From Fimbriimonas ginsengisoli Gsoil 348 (GTDB taxonomy: Bacteria; Armatimonadota; Fimbriimonadia; Fimbriimonadales; Fimbriimonadaceae), in assembly GCF_000724625.1 (NCBI RefSeq), contig NZ_CP007139.1, positions 1,736,001-1,800,000 of the forward strand: a DNA stretch of 64,000 nt, given 5' to 3'. The translations under genes were made by a program, and so were the position numbers. A model generated the notes under the pieces. The model was not told the origin of the DNA and did not search any database. It worked only from the letters and a program-made list of their open reading frames with translations. This document shows, piece by piece, positions 58,512-64,000 of the stretch; within the stretch, counting starts at the first letter, position 1, and each line of letters starts with the position of its first letter.

Positions 58512-58615
58512 GGGAGCGCGAGCTTCAGCTCGCATGCGGCGTCGACTTCAGTCGACGCCTTTCCGAAGCGCGGGCTGAAGCCCGACGGAACAAGCGAACT
58601 GAAGTCCGCGCTCCC
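58512..58615. repeat. CTTCAG/CTGAAG hairpin array
   Basis: Outer arms GGGAGCGCG (58512-58520) and CGCGCTCCC (58607-58615) enclose four hairpins that all share the core CTTCAG or its complement: GCGAGCTTCAGCTCGC, GGCGTCGACTTCAGTCGACG, GCGGGCTGAAGCCCG and GCGAACTGAAGTCCGC. The arm sequences differ but each keeps pairing. It follows the radical SAM gene by 28 bases. Confidence 0.85.
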
Positions 58616-58821
58616 ATTGCACGCCTCTTTCAAACCTCTCAACGGGTAGATCGACACGCATCAATTCCAGGATTCTCCCCTCCGGGAATCCGCCCTGGAA
58701 GGGGACCAGAACTTCGCCCCGGGTTTTCCCACCCGGGGAATAGAGACCGGTTCGAACCGATCCCGGAGGCGTTCGCAGATCCCTCTGGACATCATTCGAT
58801 GGAGCTCTATCGGCTACTTGG
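58616..58821. other. Gene-free, strongly structured stretch
   Basis: No coding sequence is seen. Three further dyads occur: TTCCAGG/CCTGGAA (58665-58700) with GATTC/GAATC inside, CCCCGGGT/ACCCGGGG (58717-58738, loop TTTCCC), and CGGTTCGAACCG (58748-58759). None has a clear T-tract. It could encode a structured RNA or be a mosaic of repeat debris; the sequence alone does not decide. Confidence 0.45.
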
Positions 58822-59034
58822 CTAGAAGTTCCCTTCGAAGCGGGCCGAGATGTCGGAACCGATCAGCCGCTCTTCACCCGTCGCTTCGTTTTTAATGCGG
58901 TAACTCTTGGGACGCGCCGTCGGAGGATTGTCGTCCCGCAAGATGTTATGCCCTTCGGTATCGCCCATGACCGTCCAGATTTGACCGGTCGCTCGTTCGG
59001 TGATTTTCTTTCCCATCCTTGTCATAGTGGTCAT
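58822..59034 (-). CDS. Small hypothetical protein, about 70 residues
   Basis: The protein reads GKKITERATGQIWTVMGDTE at the front and SYRIKNEATGEERLIGSDIS near the end, with TG turns between strands. It is hydrophilic and beta-rich, and I recognise no family. ATGs at 59034, 59025 and 59016 are possible; AAGG directly before 59016 favours the last. It overlaps no other gene and is divergent from the receiver-like gene. Confidence 0.5.
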   Translation of the reverse strand: MTTMTRMGKKITERATGQIWTVMGDTEGHNILRDDNPPTARPKSYRIKNEATGEERLIGSDISARFEGNF

Positions 59035-59082
59035 TTGACGACGAACCGCAACCAGAAGGTCCATCCTTGCGTCGTTGCATCT

Positions 59083-59397
59083 ATGAAGGTGCTCGTTTGC
59101 CATCGAAACAAGGCCGTTCTGCACATGGCCCGGATCAACGCCGAAAAGCACGGGGTGGAGGTTACGGTGGCAAAGAACGGAAACGAGGTCCTGATGCTCG
59201 GGCGTATCAGCCGTCCCGATGTAATCGTGCTCGGCAATGATCTTGAAAAACCGTCAACCGACGAGACCGTAAAGATGTTGAAAGCAGAGCCGACGCTCCG
59301 CGGCGTCGAGGTCGTGATTACGAAGGGACTTCTTCCGGATCTATTCGGGACCAAGAAGCGTTTCCCGTTCCCGTGGAACAAGAGCGCGATCTCATAA
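59083..59397 (+). CDS. Degenerate (pseudo-)receiver-domain protein
   Basis: A 104-residue protein with receiver-like topology: MKVLVCHRNKAVLHMARINA, then GVEVTVAKNGNEVLMLGRIS, PDVIVLGNDLEKPS and GVEVVITKGLLPDLF. The acidic pair is replaced (VCHRN) and the phosphoacceptor position reads G-N in VLGND, so normal phosphorylation is unlikely. The switch Thr-Lys is partly kept. It may bind partners constitutively. An upstream ATG at 58948 is less likely because it would overlap the opposite gene. Confidence 0.65.
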   Translation: MKVLVCHRNKAVLHMARINAEKHGVEVTVAKNGNEVLMLGRISRPDVIVLGNDLEKPSTDETVKMLKAEPTLRGVEVVITKGLLPDLFGTKKRFPFPWNKSAIS

Positions 59398-59434
59398 ACG
59401 AAAAGATCCCAACAACCCTATGGGCGTTGGGATC
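59397..59434 (-). terminator. Rho-independent terminator for the small membrane protein gene
   Basis: GATCCCAAC (59405-59413) pairs with GTTGGGATC (59426-59434). Read on the minus strand the 9-bp stem is followed by TTTTCGTTT. It lies 20 bases past the stop of the minus-strand gene ending at 59454. It also sits directly after the receiver-like gene, but lacks a T-run in that direction. Confidence 0.7.
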
Positions 59435-59453
59435 ACCGAAGGGAGAGCGACGC

Positions 59454-59762
59454 CTATCGAGCTTGATAGGTGCTGGACCGTCCCATGCGGGCGTCCTCTT
59501 CCTCGAACTCCGTGTGCCACGGACTGGATTTGTCGGAGCGGAAATCGCGTCCCGACCATTCTGGGTGGCGCTGCAAGAAAATATGCTCGCGATGCACCAT
59601 AAGCGCTTTCTCAACTGCATCGAGTGGTGAAGTCTCCGGCGCCATTGTAAGATCGTCCGACGAATTTCGAGCGCCGAGGTAAGCGATCAATGCGATCGTC
59701 CCAACGCCTAGAATTGCGAAGATTATCAATGCAGAGACCACGACGGCCTGGGTAGGTTGCAT
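59454..59762 (-). CDS. Small single-helix membrane protein
   Basis: A 102-residue protein with one membrane helix (AVVVSALIIFAILGVGTIALIAYLG, residues 6-30, of which 20 are strongly hydrophobic) and a hydrophilic tail (HIFLQRHPEWSGRDFRSD, then EFEEEDARMG). No family is recognised. The start is supported by TAAGAT exactly seven bases upstream on the minus strand. A terminator hairpin follows the stop. Confidence 0.65.
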   Translation of the reverse strand: MQPTQAVVVSALIIFAILGVGTIALIAYLGARNSSDDLTMAPETSPLDAVEKALMVHREHIFLQRHPEWSGRDFRSDKSSPWHTEFEEEDARMGRSSTYQAR

Positions 59763-59859
59763 CCGCTTAATCTTACAAAAGGTTTGCTCTTATTCAAAGA
59801 CCCGTTTTTAGGGCTTTAGCCCCTGCAGGCTCAAGTGCATCCTTTGCCGTCGCCAAAAC

Positions 59860-59890
59860 AAGTAAATATGCTGGCGATGCATATTTACTT
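59860..59890. terminator. AT-rich perfect hairpin downstream of the ABC permease
   Basis: AAGTAAATATGC (59860-59871) and GCATATTTACTT (59879-59890) form a perfect 12-bp stem with a 7-base loop. The AT-rich island is unusual for this window. On the minus strand it follows the permease stop by about 43 bases and is trailed by TTGTTTTGGC, so a terminator is plausible. An operator-type role cannot be excluded. Confidence 0.5.
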
Positions 59891-59932
59891 AAATGTATTA
59901 GATATATCCTTAACTTCTTAGTTAAACGAGCC

Positions 59933-61459
59933 CTACCGCTCCCCCGGCAAAACGATCCCCCTCATGATCACCCTTTGAGCGAGGAGGAATACGATCAGCG
60001 TAGGCAAAGCCGCGAGCGTGAGAGCAGCCATCATCACCGACTTCGGCGCGTTGTTTTGAAGCTGATAGATCCAGACCATCAGGGTCCAAATCCTCTGATC
60101 CTGCGCCACCAGAAACGCGTAAATAAAGGCGCCGTATGCGCCCATGAACGCCACCAGAGCCAGGTAGCCGAGGACAGGACGGCTAAGCGGGAGGGCGATC
60201 CGGAACATCATCGTAGACTCCTTCGCCCCATCGAGCGAACCTGCCTCGAACAGCTCTTGAGGCAGTGAATCGAAGAACCCCTTCAAGAGGAAGATCATGT
60301 ATCCGCTCGCCGCCGACGGGAGCACTAGCGCGGCGAACGTGTTCAGAAGCCCGAGGTCCTTCAACAGCAAGAACGCCGGGATCATCGCGACCTCGGCCGG
60401 AAACGCCATCGTAGCGAGCAGAAAGATGAGGATCGCCCCCGACTGCCGGACCGGGTACCGGCTGAGAGCGTAGGCGGCGAGCGGATTCACCGTGAGCTGA
60501 GTCAGGATCGCCAACACACAGAAGAGCACCGTATTCGCCACCGCGCGGCCGTTGATCAGGATGTAATCCAACACGTACCGGTAATTGCGCCCGGCAAATT
60601 CGTTCCGGAGTTCGCTCGCGTGAGCGGCGACGTAAGCCGCTTCGTGAGGGGCGACCGGCATCGGACCGATTCCGCCGAAAGCGGCCCACTTAGCCTCTCC
60701 CGCATCGGATCGGAACCGGTCGGGCTCCTGCTTACGAAACTCGTCCAGTACCGGGCCGGAAGCCGGAACCTGAAGTTCTTCGAAGCGAGTGGCAGTCCCT
60801 TTCACGTCGAGCGGCACCTCGCCGAATTGGTTCTGGTACTTCCCCATCGCCCACTTCTGGAAAAGCAACCGTTCGGTAATCGGAATTCGAAAAGTCGTCG
60901 GCAGCCCTGCCTTAAAGCTTCTCCACTCCTCGTACTTGCGCCCGGGAGTAGGGCGCCAAACCTTTCGCGCGAACATCTCGCTGGGCGGGACCACGGTTTG
61001 GAAAGCGACGTTTTCCTCCACGTAGGCCCGGTTGAGAGCGTCGATATTCTCATATCGGCTCCGCAGCCACGTTCGATACAGATCGGTAAGCCGGCTCGTG
61101 ACCTGTCCCGGTGCGATCCGAAATCCAACTTCCCAAAAATCGATCGGGAGAGTTTTCAGAAAAGCGTCGTACTTCTCCACCTCCGCAGGGGAGCCGCCCT
61201 GGCGAGTTGAGGCGATCAGGCTTTTGTCGCCGGCGTATTTGTCGTCGACGTATTTATCCAGGAGCTCGGCATCTTTTTGAAGATAGGTCGGCACGAGGCG
61301 GGTGTCGTTCTGATCCGTCGGCCCCTTGAGGCCGGTGCTGATCATAAGCAGAAACGGATAGATCGTCGTGATCGCGCCAAGCGTAAGGATCAGGTACAGC
61401 CCCGCCATCGCCACCCGCGCCCGCGGGCGCTTCCGCCCCACCCGCCCGACGAGACTCAT
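59933..61459 (-). CDS. ABC sugar-permease (MalG-like) with very large first loop
   Basis: A 508-residue permease, against about 280 for the family. Helix 1 is LYLILTLGAITTIYPFLLM. Some 260 hydrophilic residues follow (about 40-300) before the usual permease core, which has the EAA motif EAGSLDGAKESTMMFRIALP. The insert includes YRTWLRSRYENIDALNRAY, a pattern resembling segments of family 42 glycosidases. No binding protein, partner permease or ATPase is adjacent. TATCCT lies seven bases before the start, in the region shared with the divergent AraC gene. Confidence 0.85.
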   Translation of the reverse strand: MSLVGRVGRKRPRARVAMAGLYLILTLGAITTIYPFLLMISTGLKGPTDQNDTRLVPTYLQKDAELLDKYVDDKYAGDKSLIASTRQGGSPAEVEKYDAFLKTLPIDFWEVGFRIAPGQVTSRLTDLYRTWLRSRYENIDALNRAYVEENVAFQTVVPPSEMFARKVWRPTPGRKYEEWRSFKAGLPTTFRIPITERLLFQKWAMGKYQNQFGEVPLDVKGTATRFEELQVPASGPVLDEFRKQEPDRFRSDAGEAKWAAFGGIGPMPVAPHEAAYVAAHASELRNEFAGRNYRYVLDYILINGRAVANTVLFCVLAILTQLTVNPLAAYALSRYPVRQSGAILIFLLATMAFPAEVAMIPAFLLLKDLGLLNTFAALVLPSAASGYMIFLLKGFFDSLPQELFEAGSLDGAKESTMMFRIALPLSRPVLGYLALVAFMGAYGAFIYAFLVAQDQRIWTLMVWIYQLQNNAPKSVMMAALTLAALPTLIVFLLAQRVIMRGIVLPGER

Positions 61460-61482
61460 GGTTTATAGGATAGCCGGTTAAT
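61460..61482. promoter_or_regulatory. Compact divergent promoter between permease and AraC regulator
   Basis: Only 23 bases separate the two starts. The segment TATAGGATA (61464-61472) contains, on the minus strand, TATCCT seven bases from the permease ATG. On the plus strand TAGGAT lies 11 bases from GTG 61483. The two -10 elements therefore overlap almost completely, so polymerase can serve only one direction at a time. Confidence 0.6.
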
Positions 61483-62418
61483 GTGGCGGGCTCTGATCCT
61501 AAAGAGGTACATCAAGGCTTGGTAGAGATGGCACGCGACTGGATTGCGCGACTCAATACGGAGCTTGGCCGCCTTGCCATTGGCGGCGGGCGGCTCGATT
61601 TGTTGCATTGGGCGTACGATGAGCACCTTCGGGACAACCAGCCGCATCGCCACACTCACTTCGAAGCTTGCCTAGTCGGCGCCCACGGATCCGGCACCTT
61701 TACCGCGTTGGGCACGGATCACCGGCTGACCCCCGGCACATTCTTCCTGGCCCGCCCGGGAGTCGTCCACCAGATTCGGAACGATGGCCCGGAGCTGATG
61801 GAGCTGGTCTGGGTCTCCTTCGCTTGGAGCGACGATGGAGGTACGCCGCGAACGCCCGGGGAGCGGCTGATGCGCAACTTCGCCGCCTCCGATGCGATCG
61901 TCGCGATGGACGATGGCCGCATCCGCTCCCTCTGGGATGCGCTTCGAGCCGTGGCACCGACCGCGTTGCCGGAACAGGTTCGCGCCCTCGTTCAAACGCT
62001 GGTCTTGGAGATGGCCCAAGCGTTGGCGCCGGACTCGGTCCCCGCCGAGCGCCCGGACCCACACGCCCGCATCGCTCAGCAGGCGGTGCGTTATATCGAA
62101 GACAACCTATACCGTCCGCTCGCGGTAGACGAAATCGCAAATTACGTCCATGTTTCGCCGCGTCACCTTGGACGATTATTCGCCGCCTTCACCGGAACTT
62201 CGCCCACTCGATACATGATGCTTGCCCGGCTGGATCGTGCAAGCGCGCTGCTGCAGCGGGGCGACCTTCCGATCAAGGAGATCGCCGACAGCCTCGGATT
62301 CAGCGACTCCGCCTACTTCACCCGGTGCTTTACTCGCCGATACGGAGTGGCCCCGGCCGCATTTCGTCGTGGAGAAGGCGAGGTCCGAATCGTCCAGTCT
62401 CCCGGCGGGTTGGTCTAA
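61483..62418 (+). CDS. AraC-family regulator with cupin-type sensor
   Basis: A 311-residue regulator. The N-terminal cupin (RHTHFEACLVGAHGSG, LTPGTFFLARPGVVHQI) would bind a sugar-like ligand. The C-terminal AraC domain has VDEIANYVHVSPRHLGRLF and IKEIADSLGFSDSAYFTRCF. By position it is the likely regulator of the divergent ABC permease. Start options are GTG 61483 and ATG 61528; neither has a clear ribosome binding site. Confidence 0.88.
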   Translation: MAGSDPKEVHQGLVEMARDWIARLNTELGRLAIGGGRLDLLHWAYDEHLRDNQPHRHTHFEACLVGAHGSGTFTALGTDHRLTPGTFFLARPGVVHQIRNDGPELMELVWVSFAWSDDGGTPRTPGERLMRNFAASDAIVAMDDGRIRSLWDALRAVAPTALPEQVRALVQTLVLEMAQALAPDSVPAERPDPHARIAQQAVRYIEDNLYRPLAVDEIANYVHVSPRHLGRLFAAFTGTSPTRYMMLARLDRASALLQRGDLPIKEIADSLGFSDSAYFTRCFTRRYGVAPAAFRRGEGEVRIVQSPGGLV

Positions 62419-62452
62419 GGAGAACGGCTCTCCGCTCCGCTACCCTTTCGGC

Positions 62453-63223
62453 ATGGTTCGTCCCGAATATGTCGATCAATACCGAGAGATGGGATATGTG
62501 CAGGTTCCCAGCCTTATCAGTGCAGACGAAGCGGCCGCCCTCCGCCAAGACATGCACGATCTGGCCGAGCGGCTGAGCCGCCGCGAGCACTTAGATGCGA
62601 CATGGGGATCGGCCCGCGCCGCCGTGGCGGAAGCCAAGGAAACCCGCATCCTGCACTGCCATAACGTCCAGTTCTACTCCGCGCTGGCCACCCGCCTCAT
62701 GTGCGACCCGCGGATAACCGACCACGCGGCGGCGTTTATGGGAAGCGAGAACGTTCAGCTTCATCACTCCAAGATGTTCATCAAGCCGCCCGAGAAAGGG
62801 TCTCCGTTCCCGATGCATCAGGACGCGCCGTTCTTTCCCCACGACCGGCATACGATGATGGCGGTGATCGTCCACTTCGACGACGCTCCGCTCGAAAAGG
62901 GATGTCTACGGGTAGTCCCCGGCTCACACAAGAACGGGATACTCGAGCACGACGGCGACGGCTCCTGGCACCTGCCGTTCGACCGATATCCGATCGAGGA
63001 TGCGGTACCGATTCCCGCCAAGGCTGGAGACGCGATCTTCTTTAGCTACCTCACGATCCATGGCTCGGGGATCAACGTTTCCGACGAAGCCCGGACCACG
63101 ATGCTTATCCAGATGCGCGACCCCAGCGATCCCCCCACGATCGTCACCCACCGCTCCCGAGGGCAGGGGATGATGCTGCGCGGAGTCGATCCGAACCCGG
63201 TATCCCAGTTCGAGGGAATGTAG
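62453..63223 (+). CDS. PhyH-type Fe(II)/2-oxoglutarate oxygenase
   Basis: A 256-residue phytanoyl-CoA dioxygenase-like protein. PFPMHQDAPFFPHDRHT gives the H-x-D of the iron site and FSYLTIHGSGINVS the distal His. RTTMLIQMRDP provides the Arg that usually binds 2-oxoglutarate. The substrate is unknown; the placement after a sugar-type regulator is compatible with hydroxylation of a small metabolite. TACCCT lies six bases before the ATG. Its TAG stop lies inside a repeat hairpin. Confidence 0.88.
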   Translation: MVRPEYVDQYREMGYVQVPSLISADEAAALRQDMHDLAERLSRREHLDATWGSARAAVAEAKETRILHCHNVQFYSALATRLMCDPRITDHAAAFMGSENVQLHHSKMFIKPPEKGSPFPMHQDAPFFPHDRHTMMAVIVHFDDAPLEKGCLRVVPGSHKNGILEHDGDGSWHLPFDRYPIEDAVPIPAKAGDAIFFSYLTIHGSGINVSDEARTTMLIQMRDPSDPPTIVTHRSRGQGMMLRGVDPNPVSQFEGM

Positions 63224-63250
63224 CATTGGCGGCAATCGCCGATGCTACAT
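63218..63250. repeat. GTAGCATTGGC hairpin joining two genes
   Basis: ATGTAGCATTGGCG and TCGCCGATGCTACAT pair with one or two mismatches. The left arm contains the PhyH stop (63221-63223). The right end contributes TACATT (63246-63251), five bases before the next GTG start, so one short repeat supplies both a stop codon and a putative -10 element. Confidence 0.8.
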
Positions 63251-63256
63251 TGAAGA

Positions 63257-63673
63257 GTGACCCGCGCCGAGCTGACCGATCTGCTGGACCTCGGCGCCAC
63301 CGGTAAGACCGTCCTCGTCGTCGAGGACCACGTTCCGTGGCTCACCCTTCTCGCTCACTTTTGGACAGAGGCAGGCCACAAAACGTTGGCCCTTACCGGC
63401 ATCGACGAAGTTCACGGAGACCTCGCCTTTGGAAGAACCGTCGACGGGACCGAGATGATCGACATCCGCACTGTCGACGTCGCGTTTCTCGATCACTACT
63501 TCCTCAGCACCCGTTACAACGGCGCCTTGCTTACCCGTGAGCTGTTGCTGCGCAAGCCGATAAGAATCTGCGGCATGTCGTCCGACGCCGCCGCCAACGC
63601 CGCCATGCGCCGGGAGGGGGCCATCGCCGCCTTTCGAAAGTCCGACCTGATGAGAATGATCGCCACCCCGTAG
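63257..63673 (+). CDS. Single-domain response regulator-like protein
   Basis: A 138-residue receiver domain. TVLVVEDHVPWLTLLAHFW has the acidic pair, VDVAFLDHYFLSTRYNG the phosphoacceptor Asp, IRICGMSSDA the switch Ser and AAFRKSD the Lys. A loop of about 15 residues (DLAFGRTVDGTEMIDIRT) before strand 3 is longer than usual. No output domain or kinase is adjacent. The start is GTG with TACATT five bases upstream, and the stop TAG lies in a repeat. Confidence 0.78.
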   Translation: MTRAELTDLLDLGATGKTVLVVEDHVPWLTLLAHFWTEAGHKTLALTGIDEVHGDLAFGRTVDGTEMIDIRTVDVAFLDHYFLSTRYNGALLTRELLLRKPIRICGMSSDAAANAAMRREGAIAAFRKSDLMRMIATP

Positions 63674-63770
63674 AATCGGCTCCCATCCGACAAAGCTGAA
63701 AGCGCGAGCGAGCTCGCGCAGTCCCAAGGCGCTTCGCGCATAGTTAAGCGGCTGGGAGCCGATGCTACAG
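63671..63770. repeat. GTAGAATCGGC...GCCGATGCTAC repeat between convergent genes
   Basis: The left end GTAGAATCGGCTCCCATCCG starts at the receiver stop, and the right end GCGGCTGGGAGCCGATGCTAC overlaps the stop of the opposite gene. Between them lie GCGCGAGCGAGCTCGCGC and AGGCGCTTCGCGC hairpins. Both flanking stop codons (63671-63673 and, on the minus strand, 63765-63767) are therefore inside repeat arms. Confidence 0.8.
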
Positions 63771-64000
63771 CAACGTGCGAAGCCGTTTGCCGTATCTTCG
63801 CCACCAGGCGCGAGCGGGCTTGAAGCCCGATTCCAGGGCGAATTCCCACTCCGCCAGCATGTCCCTCGCCTCGCCGCTTGTGTGACGAAGCATGCGGCGG
63901 CACTGCGCGCGCACGTCCTCCAGTGTCGGCTCGTACGGGATGGGACAAACCCACGGAACCCGGAACGAAGGGTTCTCCCGCAGCACGTCGTTCCAATCTT
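63765..64000 (-). CDS. Hypothetical protein, C-terminal part (cut by window edge)
   Basis: The frame is open to the window end, so about 78 C-terminal residues are seen: WNDVLRENPSFRVPWV, then EPTLEDVRAQCRRMLRHTSG and GFKPARAWWRRYGKRLRTLL. It is helical and basic. No family is recognised. The TAG stop lies inside the right arm of a GTAGCATCGGC-type repeat. Confidence 0.5.
   Translation of the reverse strand, partial: DWNDVLRENPSFRVPWVCPIPYEPTLEDVRAQCRRMLRHTSGEARDMLAEWEFALESGFKPARAWWRRYGKRLRTLL

Noticed and set aside
58748-58759. CGGTTCGAACCG as a tRNA or tmRNA T-arm
   Set aside because: It is a self-complementary palindrome. No acceptor stem, D-arm or anticodon arm can be placed around it.

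Overview
The window looks like chromosome from a free-living, aerobic, diderm soil-type heterotroph with a G+C content of roughly 60%. Three things suggest this: an OstA/Lpt-like envelope protein, succinate dehydrogenase, and many secreted peptidases and glycosidases. The gene mix would suit Armatimonadota (Fimbriimonadia-like), but that placement is inference from general knowledge. No rRNA or taxonomic marker was used. There is one tRNA, no rRNA, no CRISPR array and no prophage.

Layout. 1-5.7 kb: end of an alpha/beta hydrolase, a secreted glycosidase-like protein, a HIT protein, an MFS transporter and a BON lipoprotein. 5.7-11.3 kb: accessory DNA around an isolated sdhA, holding inverted intergenic repeats, an orphan HsdR-N-type nuclease, a nucleotidyltransferase-like protein, a Phd/VapC pair, and a second divergent antitoxin followed by a broken VapC. 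11.3-15.8 kb: SnoaL-like and VOC proteins, an OstA-like protein, a methyltransferase and a TMEM175-like channel. 15.9-23.6 kb: M1 and M3 peptidases separated by composite palindromic repeats, a carotenoid-type membrane protein, tRNA-Ser(GCU) and a lytic transglycosylase. 23.6-34 kb: two tandem paralogues of unknown function, mutS, a ku-ligD end-joining operon and a tandem HD-GYP protein. 34-43.6 kb: ArsR-SulP, queC, a D-aminopeptidase, a YvlD-like protein, yvcK, an AraC regulator and priA. 43.7-57 kb: a DUF4127 protein, a response regulator, a GH36-like glycosidase, an MmgE/PrpD protein, an S9 peptidase, a broken GxxExxY nuclease gene inside an inverted-repeat element, fused pabB-pabC, a stand-alone LigD-type phosphoesterase and a DUF5107/TPR protein. 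57-64 kb: an SPL-type radical SAM protein, small receiver-like proteins, an ABC sugar permease with a very large loop, an AraC regulator and a PhyH-type oxygenase.

Three window-wide patterns stand out. (1) Fifteen genes have a TANNNT hexamer exactly 5-7 nt before the start codon, the layout expected of leaderless transcripts. The rule also revises several starts. (2) Several families of modular palindromic repeats abut or overlap stop codons. In at least four genes the stop codon itself lies inside a repeat hairpin. (3) DNA-repair functions recur: mutS, ku, ligD, and a separate phosphoesterase keeping the full LigD-type active-site constellation.
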